Origin: JAQCEJ01 sp046160425
GTDB lineage: Bacteria > Planctomycetota > Planctomycetia > Planctomycetales > Planctomycetaceae
DNA length: 18,825 bases
Reading direction: 5' to 3'
NCBI GenBank assembly: GCA_046160425.1
Contig: JBJXGP010000012.1
Location: 1 to 18,825 of the forward strand
The position numbers were made by a program, and so were the translations under genes. Positions 7,162 through 13,847 of this stretch are shown here, piece after piece. Within the stretch, counting starts at the first letter, position 1; each line of letters starts with the position of its first letter. The notes under the pieces were generated by a model that did no database searches, had not been told where the DNA came from, and saw only the letters and a program-made list of their open reading frames with translations.

Positions 7162-8304
7162 ATGACAAAGCCACTCAACATCGGCATGATCGGCTACGGG
7201 TTCATGGGGCGGGCACATTCGAACGCCTATAACCGCGTGAGCAATTTTTTTGACCTCGAATATCGCCCGGTCCTGAAAGCGGCGTGCGCCCGCAGTGCCG
7301 ATCAGATCAAAGTCTTCGCCGACAAATGGGGCTATCAATCGACCGAGACCGACTGGCGCAGGCTGCTCGATCGCAAGGACATCGATGCCGTCGACATCTG
7401 CGTTCCGAATAATCTCCACAAGGAGATCGCCCTTGCCGCCGCTGCTGCGGGGAAGATGATTCTCTGCGAAAAACCGTTGGCGATGAACGCCGCCGAGGGG
7501 GAAGAGATGTGCCAGGCGGTCGAAAAGGCGAAAGTCGCCAACATCGTCTGGTACAACTATCGCCGAGTCCCCGCGGTGACGCTCGCCAAACGGTTGGTCG
7601 ACGAAGGAAAACTGGGCCGCATCTTCCACTATCGCGCCAACTTCCTGCAGGACTGGACGATCTCGACCGATCTTCCGCAAGGAGGAACAGCGTTGTGGCG
7701 TCTCGACGTCGCGGCGGCAGGATCGGGTGTCACCGGCGACCTGCTCGCCCACTGCATCGACACCGCCATCTGGCTCAACGGCGGGATCAAAGACGTGAGC
7801 GCCATGACCGAGACGTTCATCAAGGAGCGAAAGCACCAGTTGACGGGCAAGGTCGAGAAAGTCGGCATCGACGACGCTTGTACGTTCATGTGCCACTTCA
7901 ATAACGGTTCACTGGGGCTTTTCGAGTCAACCCGTTATGCCCGCGGACACAAAGCTCTCTACACCTTCGAAATCAACGGCGAACACGCCTCGATCAAGTG
8001 GGATCTGCACGACCTGCACCGGCTCGAATACTTCGATCACGGCGACGAAAGCCGGCTGCGCGGCTGGCGTTCGATCCACGTCACCGACCACGGCGGGGAA
8101 CATCCCTATATGGATCATTGGTGGGTTCCCGGATTGCAGATCGGTTACGAGCACAGTTTCGTGCATCAGGTTGCCGATTTCCTCACCGGTCTCGCCAAGG
8201 GAGAGCCGGTGGGGCCGACGTTCCGCGATGCGTTAGAAACGCAGAAAATCTGCGACGCCGTGCTCTCGAGCGCCCAGAAGGGGTCTTGGGTCAACCTCGG
8301 TTAA
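7162..8304 (+). CDS. Gfo/Idh/MocA family oxidoreductase
   Basis: This is a 380-residue NAD(P)-dependent sugar or polyol dehydrogenase. The N-terminal Rossmann fold starts IGMIGYGFMGRAHSNA (residues 7-22). The family's catalytic lysine lies in CEKPLAMN (K104), and GDLLAHCID (192-200) supplies the usual Asp/His pair. The C-terminal half is the alpha/beta substrate domain. GAGGA (7151-7155) stands 6 nt before the ATG. It follows the cupin-like and sugar-isomerase genes on the same strand after a 166-bp, repeat-filled gap. The three probably act on one carbohydrate, perhaps through a keto-sugar intermediate, but this is inferred from gene order. There is no signal peptide, so the protein should be cytoplasmic, although many planctomycete relatives are Tat-exported. 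Confidence 0.94.
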   Translation: MTKPLNIGMIGYGFMGRAHSNAYNRVSNFFDLEYRPVLKAACARSADQIKVFADKWGYQSTETDWRRLLDRKDIDAVDICVPNNLHKEIALAAAAAGKMILCEKPLAMNAAEGEEMCQAVEKAKVANIVWYNYRRVPAVTLAKRLVDEGKLGRIFHYRANFLQDWTISTDLPQGGTALWRLDVAAAGSGVTGDLLAHCIDTAIWLNGGIKDVSAMTETFIKERKHQLTGKVEKVGIDDACTFMCHFNNGSLGLFESTRYARGHKALYTFEINGEHASIKWDLHDLHRLEYFDHGDESRLRGWRSIHVTDHGGEHPYMDHWWVPGLQIGYEHSFVHQVADFLTGLAKGEPVGPTFRDALETQKICDAVLSSAQKGSWVNLG

Positions 8305-8341
8305 ACCGGGGGAAAAGACTGGCGTTTCGGTATCAATTGTA

Positions 8342-8347
8342 TATAAT
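8342..8347 (+). promoter_or_regulatory. Consensus -10 box upstream of greA
   Basis: TATAAT matches the sigma-70 -10 consensus exactly. The best -35 at 17-bp spacing (8319-8324, CTGGCG) matches only 3 of 6 positions, and TG at 8338-8339 is one base off an extended -10. Transcription would start near 8354-8356, ahead of the leader hairpin at 8372-8399. Confidence 0.55.
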
Positions 8348-8371
8348 CGAGTTCATGAAATCTGATCGAAG

Positions 8372-8410
8372 ACGGGCGACCCCGAAATATGTCGCCCGTT
8401 TTCATTTTTT
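8372..8410 (+). terminator. Terminator-like hairpin in the greA leader (possible attenuator)
   Basis: ACGGGCGAC (8372-8380) and GTCGCCCGT (8391-8399) form a perfect 9-bp GC-rich stem with a 10-nt loop, followed by the T-rich tract TTTTCATTTTTT (8399-8410). It has the form of a Rho-independent terminator. It lies downstream of a perfect -10 box and 26 bp upstream of the greA start, so it would cut a greA transcript to about 50-60 nt. It may also end transcripts of the upstream sugar module (stop at 8304). Confidence 0.7.
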
Positions 8411-8435
8411 GCGTGAAAGCAAAGGGCTACGGAAT

Positions 8436-8912
8436 ATGGACCATCAACCGATCTCGCGCGAGGGCTACGTCAAGCTCAAGGAAGAAATCCGCCGATTGGA
8501 AGAGGACGAGATGCCCATTATCGCTGAGAAAATCGCCGAGGCACGCGCCGAGGGGGATCTCAGCGAAAATGCCGAGTATCACGGCCAGCGCGAGGCGCAA
8601 GGCCTGCTCCAGGCAAAGATCAATCAGCTCCGAAACAAGCTGGCGAACACGTTCATCGTCGACAAAGCCGACATGCCCAAGGGAGTCGTGACGTTCGGCT
8701 CGCGCGTGACGGTCAAAAACCTGGACGACGGCATGACCGAGCAATACGAATTCGTCGGACCGGGTGAAGAAGATTACACCGGTGACGTCATGAAGATTTT
8801 GACCAGCAGCCCGATCGCCAAATGCATGCTCGGCAAGAAAGTCGGCGACTCGGCCGAATTCACCGCTCCCAAAGGGCCTGTTCGCATGGAAATTCTCGAA
8901 ATCATCGATTAA
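8436..8912 (+). CDS. greA: Transcription elongation factor GreA
   Basis: GreA binds the RNA polymerase secondary channel and stimulates cleavage of backtracked RNA. The 158-residue protein has the N-terminal coiled coil (about 1-75) with the tip motif GDLSENAEYHGQREAQG. From ATG 8436 the tip acidic residues number D41 and E44, matching the E. coli protein, which supports this start; AGGG (8423-8426) lies 9 nt upstream. The C-terminal FKBP-like domain (about 80-158) ends in PVRMEILEI. The frame is open far upstream, and an in-frame ATG at 8355 would add 27 residues encoded by the leader hairpin. That form is unlikely, but the ATG coincides with the predicted transcription start, so a leaderless product is possible. 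The gene appears to have its own promoter. Confidence 0.97.
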   Translation: MDHQPISREGYVKLKEEIRRLEEDEMPIIAEKIAEARAEGDLSENAEYHGQREAQGLLQAKINQLRNKLANTFIVDKADMPKGVVTFGSRVTVKNLDDGMTEQYEFVGPGEEDYTGDVMKILTSSPIAKCMLGKKVGDSAEFTAPKGPVRMEILEIID

Positions 8913-9011
8913 GGGCGATCGCGGATTTGTCGTCTCTCGTTCGAAATATCACGCCGACACTTCGCTTGCTTCCCTCCACGGCCATTTAATTTACCGCAAA
9001 GGACATGGAAG

Positions 9012-10304
9012 ATGAAACGATTCGCACTATCCAGGAATCCTCAGACTGCTTGCTTTGTCGGCTTCAGTTTCGTCTGCCTGATGGCCGGCGCAATCTCGCC
9101 AGCAGCAGCCGAGGATTGGGCGGAATTTCGCGGTGGAGATGCCCAGGGATTGGTCGCGGATGCCAAACCACCCGTGCGCTGGAGTCCCGAGCAGAACGTC
9201 GCCTGGAAAGTCACGATCCCCGGCCAGGGCTGGTCCTCGCCGATCGTGTATCAAGGGCGGATCTACCTGACGACTGCGGTCCCGAAAGAAAATGGAAAGC
9301 CGAACGATCAGTCGCTCCGCGCGATGTGCCTCGATCCCGAATCGGGAGTCACGATCTGGGACGTGGAAGTTTTTACCCAATCCGACGAATCCACCGAAAA
9401 AATTCACAACAAGAACACTCACGCCAGCCCGACGCCGATCGCCCGCGACGACAGAATTTACGTTCACTTTGGCACGCAGGGTTCCGCCTGCCTGTCGACC
9501 GACGGCGAGATTCTCTGGAACACAAAGGAACTTCGCTATGCCCCCGTGCATGGCAACGGCAGTTCTCCCCTGATTGCCGACAATGGCATGGTCGTGAGTT
9601 GCGACGGCTCGAATTTGCAGTTCGTCGCCGCGCTCGACATACAGGATGGCTCGATCAAGTGGAAAACCGACCGCCTTCCCAGTCCTACAGGCTCCCCGCA
9701 AAAATTTGCGTTTAGCACACCGAAGCTGATCGATGTCGACGGTCAGGAACAGATCATCAGCGCCGGTGCGAACGCCGTCGTCGCGTATGATCCACGCGAT
9801 GGCAAGGCAATCTGGCAGGTCGATTACACCGGTTTTTCGGTCGTTCCCTGCCCCGTTTACTCGCATGGCATGGTCTATATCTGCACCGGGTTCGCCAAGC
9901 CGTCGCTCTTGGCCATTCGTCCGACCGGCGAGGGTAACGTCACCTCGACTCATGTGGCCTGGTCGACCGATCGCGGCGTCCCCCATACGCCGTCGCTGAT
10001 GGTCGTAGGAGATGAAATGTACTTCATCAGCGATAGCGGCATCATGACCTGCGTCGATGCTCAGACCGGCAAGCAGCACTGGCAGGAGCGTATCGGCGGG
10101 AACTATTCCGGCTCGCCGATTTCCGCCGACGGTCGGATTTACTTTCCGAGCGAAGCAGGGGAGACGGTCGTGGTGAAAGCGTCGAAGACGTTTGAAGAAC
10201 TGGCTCGGAATGCTCTGGGTGAACGAATCCTGTCGACGTTCGCTCCGGATGGGGATGCCCTCTTGATCCGCACTGAAACGCAGCTCTACAAAATCGCCGA
10301 ATGA
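9012..10304 (+). CDS. Exported PQQ-like beta-propeller repeat protein
   Basis: The 430-residue protein starts with a signal peptide (residues 1-33, hydrophobic FVGFSFVCLMAGAI, cleavage after PAAA before ED). The rest is a series of beta-propeller blades of the PQQ/pyrrolo-quinoline repeat type, for example WKVTIPGQGWSSPIVYQGRIY, PESGVTIWDVEV, DPRDGKAIWQV and AQTGKQHWQERIGGNYSGSP. Such proteins are numerous in planctomycetes. I see no haem motif and no catalytic signature of true PQQ alcohol dehydrogenases, so a binding or scaffold role is as likely as an enzyme. AAAGGA (8998-9003) lies 8 nt before the ATG. It follows greA by 99 bp and ends at a strong bidirectional terminator. A paralogue lies at 13848-15137. 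Confidence 0.92.
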   Translation: MKRFALSRNPQTACFVGFSFVCLMAGAISPAAAEDWAEFRGGDAQGLVADAKPPVRWSPEQNVAWKVTIPGQGWSSPIVYQGRIYLTTAVPKENGKPNDQSLRAMCLDPESGVTIWDVEVFTQSDESTEKIHNKNTHASPTPIARDDRIYVHFGTQGSACLSTDGEILWNTKELRYAPVHGNGSSPLIADNGMVVSCDGSNLQFVAALDIQDGSIKWKTDRLPSPTGSPQKFAFSTPKLIDVDGQEQIISAGANAVVAYDPRDGKAIWQVDYTGFSVVPCPVYSHGMVYICTGFAKPSLLAIRPTGEGNVTSTHVAWSTDRGVPHTPSLMVVGDEMYFISDSGIMTCVDAQTGKQHWQERIGGNYSGSPISADGRIYFPSEAGETVVVKASKTFEELARNALGERILSTFAPDGDALLIRTETQLYKIAE

Positions 10305-10370
10305 TCGACGATCAAACCGATTGCTGAATGATCGGACGGACCGGTTGCTTCTGAATCCGAACACGCCAAC

Positions 10371-10411
10371 AAAAAACTCCGGCAAGCCGCAATTGGCCGC
10401 CGGAGTTTTTT
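10371..10411. terminator. Bidirectional intrinsic terminator
   Basis: AAAAAACTCCGGC (10371-10383) and GCCGGAGTTTTTT (10399-10411) are perfect 13-bp inverted repeats with a 15-nt loop. A GC stem is flanked by an A-run on one side and a T-run on the other. It sits between the convergent PQQ-like gene (stop 10304) and the small acidic protein gene (stop 10455), and should end transcription from both sides. Confidence 0.93.
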
Positions 10412-10454
10412 CGTTTCACAACATTACGGTCGCCATCGCCGTAAATTCGCCGGT

Positions 10455-10748
10455 TCAGGACTTGGAGCGGGACTTGTTGGTCTTTTCCCGTTCGGCCGGT
10501 CCGTGGTCGTAACAATCATCGCCGTTCCAGAGGGGCAAGCCGTGGGCATAGCGGGCAGCCAGCATCATGACCTTGGCTTCGGAGCCGGGCTTGGCGGCCG
10601 TCGGTTTGTTGGGGTCGAGTCCCATCGCCTGGAAGTCTTTATCGTCATAGCCCTCGACGTCGGCTTCGTCGTCTTCGCATACGAATTCTTCCGAATTCAA
10701 GTCGTCGAGATAATCGAGATCCGGATCATCTTCAAATGAGAACGCCAT
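10455..10748 (-). CDS. Small acidic protein of unknown function
   Basis: The 97-residue protein has a strongly acidic N-terminal half (about residues 6-38, rich in Asp and Glu, e.g. EDDPDLDYLDDLNSEEF) and a more basic C-terminus ending KTNKSRSKS. The middle segment KVMMLAARYAHGLPLWNGDDCYDH looks structured. There is no signal peptide or membrane segment. GGAG lies 5 nt before the ATG and a strong terminator follows the stop, so this is a convincing independent gene. I do not recognise a family. The charge pattern would fit a protein that interacts with basic partners, but that is speculation. Its upstream region is a 624-bp gap with repeats. Confidence 0.85.
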   Translation of the reverse strand: MAFSFEDDPDLDYLDDLNSEEFVCEDDEADVEGYDDKDFQAMGLDPNKPTAAKPGSEAKVMMLAARYAHGLPLWNGDDCYDHGPAEREKTNKSRSKS

Positions 10749-10836
10749 ATCAACTCCATTCTTTGCTGGGTCAGGGGATAGAAAAATAGCCCGTTCACTC
10801 TTCAGTTGTTGTCAAAACTTCGCGAGTCGCGACAAC

Positions 10837-10917
10837 GTCAACATCATTGTTGCTCGGCTGCTGTCAACATTCGACTGCCTTGACCATCATTCGACGGCTG
10901 ACAACATTCGGCTGTTT
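10837..10917 (+). repeat. Degenerate tandem repeat, four units
   Basis: Four adjacent units begin at 10837 (GTCAACATCATTG...), 10863 (GTCAACATTCGACTG), 10882 (GACCATCATTCGACGG) and 10900 (GACAACATTCGGCTG). Unit length is 18-26 bp with the shared core GWCMAYATTCG (looser in the first unit). A weaker fifth unit may start near 10933. It lies about 90 bp upstream of the acidic-protein start. It could be a multi-site protein-binding region, but no regulator is known. Confidence 0.45.
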
Positions 10918-11275
10918 CATCCAGAGAACCACGATCATTCGGTTCCCGCTGCTGCTTCAACAAACCTCTTCATTCTTCGTTGGCCCGAAATTGACCCGCC
11001 GCGTATTGTCGAGAACCTCTGCATGAAGACATTAAACCTTGCGACAGAAACAACAGTCTCGTCCTGACAGGTCGATGTCGGTCGTCATAGAGCGGAAACA
11101 ATACTGGGTCGCGGGTTCTTGGGACTGGTTCACGGCATCACAAGTCAGTTCGGCACCAGCATGATTCGATGCGGTTCTACGCAAAAAATCAGGCATCAAT
11201 ACGATGAGTTGTGTCCGTTACAGTCCTTGAAACGGTGTGATGAAAAGGCAGGTACGTATCACTCATCCTGTTAAG

Positions 11276-11304
11276 ATTGTTGAGCGATTTGACGCAAATG
11301 TCAA
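11276..11304 (-). promoter_or_regulatory. Possible minus-strand promoter with dyad over the -35
   Basis: Reading the minus strand, TTGACA (11304-11299) is followed after 17 bp by AACAAT (11281-11276), which matches 4 of 6 -10 positions. The -35 is part of the dyad TTGAC-N6-GTCAA (11289-11304), an operator-like arrangement. It points toward the acidic-protein gene, more than 500 bp away. Confidence 0.3.
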
Positions 11305-11351
11305 CAAAAAAATCCAAAAAATCGCCGTCAGGTCAAAGTCGTTTGACACAC

Positions 11352-11381
11352 GTTAAATAAAGTTAACCTAAGTTAACTCGG
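11352..11381. repeat. Three tandem 10-bp units (GTTAAnnnnn)
   Basis: GTTAAATAAA, GTTAACCTAA and GTTAACTCGG lie head to tail at exact 10-bp spacing and overlap the stop codon of the sigma-54 activator (11373-11375). The spacing equals about one DNA helical turn. Confidence 0.5.
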
Positions 11382-13439
11382 CGGTTGATGCTGCTCGTAA
11401 CGTTTCAGCTTGCGGTCCAGCGTCGAGCGTTCGATTCCGAGGATCTGAGCCGCGCGGCTTTTATTCCCATTCGTCAGCTCCAGCGTCGTCAGAATGTGTT
11501 CCTGTTCAATGACTTCCAGCGGGACTTCCCGATATCCCGCAGCCGATGGCACAGCGGCTGGCCCATCACTTTCGCTGCTTCCCAGCGTCGATAACCGGAT
11601 GTCGGTCACTTGAATGATCTCGCTGGAAGCCAGCACCACCGCGCGTTCGACCGCGTTTTGCAGTTCGCGAATATTTCCGGGCCAGTCATACGCGACAAGC
11701 ATTTCCATCGCCTTGTCCGAGATCCCGCGGATAACCTGCCCCGACTTTTTGATGAACCGTTCCACAAAATAACGGACCAGCCGCGGGATATCCGACTTAT
11801 GCTCGCGCAGCGGCGGAACGGGAACCTCGACCACATGCAACCGGAAATATAAGTCCTTGCGAAATTTCCCCTCTTCGACGGCGAGTTCCAGATCCCTGTT
11901 GGTCGCTGCCACCACGCGCACATCCACCTTGATCGGGGTGCTGCCTCCGACCCGTTCGAAGGGATGCCCTTCCAGCACCCGGAGAAATTTCGCCTGGATC
12001 GTCAAGCTCATTTCGCCGACCTCGTCCAGAAACAACGTTCCCTGATTGGCTTGCTCGAATTTTCCGATCTTCCGGCCCGTGGCCCCCGTAAACGACCCCT
12101 TCTCGTGACCGAACAATTCGCTTTCGAGCAGACTTTCGCTGAGCGCCGCGCAGTTCATGCAAACGATCAGCGCCTTGTGCCGATGGCTGGCGAAGTGAAT
12201 GGCGCGCGCCACGAGCTCTTTGCCCACGCCGCTCTCACCGCGAATCAGGACGATCGCATCCGAGGGGGCGATGCGCGTGATGTCCTGCTTGAGCTGCAGC
12301 ATTTCCGGGCTGTCGCCGACCAGTTCGGTCTCCTGTGCCAATTGCTTGCGCAGGGTTTCGTTTTCGTCGCGAATCCGCGCGAGTCCATCCGCGAGAGTTT
12401 CCTTCTCCTTCAAATTCTCCCACGCGATTCCCAGTTGATCGGCGACGGCGAGCGTAAACTCGAGGTCGTCTTCATCCAGCGATATATCCGGATTGGTAGA
12501 ATACAGGTGGATCAACCCGCACAGTTTATTCCCCAGACGTATAGGAGCACAGATCACACTCTTCACGTGAATCTTGCCGAGGCTGTCGCGCGTCACCAGC
12601 CGGCTGTCGTCCGCGATATCCCGCGCCAGAACTGCTTCCCGTTCGCCGAGCACCGCGTGCGAGAGCGAATCGGAAACCTTTTGATACGGCAGCTCGGTGG
12701 TCGCTTTGTAGACCATCAGGCGCAAGTCGCGCGGCTGCGGGCTTTCTTTACACTCGTTCGGCAGCCGCAGGATCGCACCGATGTCGGCCTTGGTTCCCGA
12801 CAACAGGCCATCCATGACGATTTCAGTCAACGTTTTCGCATCGCGTGCGGCCCCCATCTCGAGAGCCAACCGATAAAGTTTCGCGAGCACCTGGCTGGCC
12901 TGATCGCGATAATCGGTATCGTGTACCGCCGTCGAATAGTAGCGTGTTTTGCGCTTGCGATGCAGGATTTCCGGTTCGGGGGGGGATTCGGGATCGACGA
13001 GGTCGAATTCGAGCGCGGTGTCGGCTTCGTTGAAGGGTGCCAAGTCCTCTTCGAACGCGGGAAAGGGATTGGACAGATCGTAGGTAAAGCCAAGCCCGCA
13101 CGATCCGATCTGGATGATCTGGTTGTCGTTGAGTTCCACTTCGCCTGAGATGCGCACGCCGTCGAGCAACGTCCCGTTACGGCTGCCGAGATCCCTGAGC
13201 GTCCAGTGACCGTCACTGTGAAAAACTTCACAGTGGTTGCGGCTGCAGATTTCATCGCGGACCACGATACGGTTCGTCGGCGCCCGCCCTAACGTAGCCA
13301 CCTGGCCCGGGCTCAAACGATAGACATCACGCCACGTCTTGCCCTCTCGGATGACAAGATATGCAATATTCGCTGAATCTTTGCTCAATGCAGTGACTTG
13401 CCATGAAAAGCGTTTGGCCCGCAGTTCTGACGGCGGCAA
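11373..13439 (-). CDS. Sigma-54-dependent transcriptional activator with FHA and GAF domains
   Basis: This is a cytoplasmic bacterial enhancer-binding protein of up to 688 residues. The FHA domain (about 26-120) has GRAPTNRIVV, SRNHCEV and LRDLGSRNGT. The GAF domain spans about 185-342. A short coiled linker leads to the AAA+ domain (about 371-618): Walker A GESGVGKE (401-408), sigma-54 loop GSFTGA (448-453) in place of the usual GAFTGA, Walker B GTLFLDEVGEM (467-477) and arginine-finger region FRKDLYFRL. A Fis-type helix-turn-helix ends the protein (about 645-680, NKSRAAQILGIERSTLDRKLKR). There is no receiver domain, so phosphothreonine partners through FHA and a small molecule through GAF are likely inputs. 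The start is uncertain: no in-frame ATG precedes the FHA domain; TTG 13439 is the longest option and TTG 13388 the next, and neither has a clear Shine-Dalgarno sequence. Confidence 0.94.
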   Translation of the reverse strand: MPPSELRAKRFSWQVTALSKDSANIAYLVIREGKTWRDVYRLSPGQVATLGRAPTNRIVVRDEICSRNHCEVFHSDGHWTLRDLGSRNGTLLDGVRISGEVELNDNQIIQIGSCGLGFTYDLSNPFPAFEEDLAPFNEADTALEFDLVDPESPPEPEILHRKRKTRYYSTAVHDTDYRDQASQVLAKLYRLALEMGAARDAKTLTEIVMDGLLSGTKADIGAILRLPNECKESPQPRDLRLMVYKATTELPYQKVSDSLSHAVLGEREAVLARDIADDSRLVTRDSLGKIHVKSVICAPIRLGNKLCGLIHLYSTNPDISLDEDDLEFTLAVADQLGIAWENLKEKETLADGLARIRDENETLRKQLAQETELVGDSPEMLQLKQDITRIAPSDAIVLIRGESGVGKELVARAIHFASHRHKALIVCMNCAALSESLLESELFGHEKGSFTGATGRKIGKFEQANQGTLFLDEVGEMSLTIQAKFLRVLEGHPFERVGGSTPIKVDVRVVAATNRDLELAVEEGKFRKDLYFRLHVVEVPVPPLREHKSDIPRLVRYFVERFIKKSGQVIRGISDKAMEMLVAYDWPGNIRELQNAVERAVVLASSEIIQVTDIRLSTLGSSESDGPAAVPSAAGYREVPLEVIEQEHILTTLELTNGNKSRAAQILGIERSTLDRKLKRYEQHQPPS

Positions 13440-13847
13440 GGAGAAGCCGGCGCAGGGATTGCCCGCTCGAAGATAATTTTTTCGCAGGTTAATACAACGT
13501 GGATTCGACTCATTTGGCGCGTTTCCCTGGCACCGCTGTTTGCCCGATCATTCCAGCATAAACGAGTTCGGTTGACTCGTGCAAGCGTGTCTCGCATCTT
13601 TACCGCTCGGTCGGCGTAGGGAGTGAACCTTGCACTTCGTCGGCAAATTCGCCATTCTAAGAGATTCTAACACAACCGGTTGTGCCTGTCGAAAAAGCCT
13701 CAACGTTCTCAGAAAATCACGCCGTACAGAGGTTGTGTTAGAGTTATCAAGTATTACTGCATTCATGGCTTGAGACTTACCGGCAGTTTTGCTCGCAATC
13801 CATCGGCCCACCTGATCCATCAACATACCGGACCTGGAGACGATTGA
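13440..13847. other. Divergent regulatory region between the sigma-54 activator and PQQ-like gene
   Basis: This 408-bp gap holds the promoters of two divergent genes. A weak minus-strand sigma-70-like pair is visible: TTGTAT (13497-13492), a 16-bp spacer and TATCTT (13475-13470), which would start RNA about 25 nt before TTG 13439. An operator-like palindrome with an extra inverted half-site lies at 13666-13742. No open frame here looks like a gene. Confidence 0.6.
13666..13742. promoter_or_regulatory. Operator-like palindrome with distal inverted half-site
   Basis: CACAACCGGTTGTG (13671-13684) is a perfect 14-bp palindrome. The extended left arm TCTAACACAACC (13666-13677) is repeated in inverted orientation as GGTTGTGTTAGA (13731-13742), a perfect 12-bp match 53 bp away. 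Three copies of the same half-site in a divergent promoter region suggest a dimeric or looping regulator. The neighbouring Fis-type activator is a natural candidate, but this is inference. Confidence 0.6.

Larger units (their letters stand above)
10749..11372. other. Long non-coding gap with repeats and dyads
   Basis: These 624 bp separate two minus-strand genes and contain no credible open frame. They hold a degenerate tandem repeat array (10837-10917), a TTGACA box on the minus strand at 10815-10810 with no good -10, a minus-strand promoter-like pair at 11304-11276, two TTGAC/GTCAA-type dyads (11289-11304 and 11332-11347) and a 10-bp tandem repeat at 11352-11381. The stretch is more AT-rich at its right end. 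It may contain a long leader for the acidic-protein gene or a small RNA. Confidence 0.6.

Noticed and set aside
9027..10385. 452-residue minus-strand open frame opposite the first PQQ-like gene
   Set aside because: It runs through the bidirectional terminator and has no domain; the plus strand encodes an exported propeller protein.
11964..13148. 394-residue plus-strand open frame opposite the sigma-54 activator
   Set aside because: It is the complement of clear GAF and AAA+ coding sequence and resembles no protein.
13528..13543. Sigma-54-like promoter TGGCACCGCTGTTTGC
   Set aside because: GG and GC are separated by 11 bp instead of the strict 10 bp, and it lies about 300 bp from the PQQ-like start.
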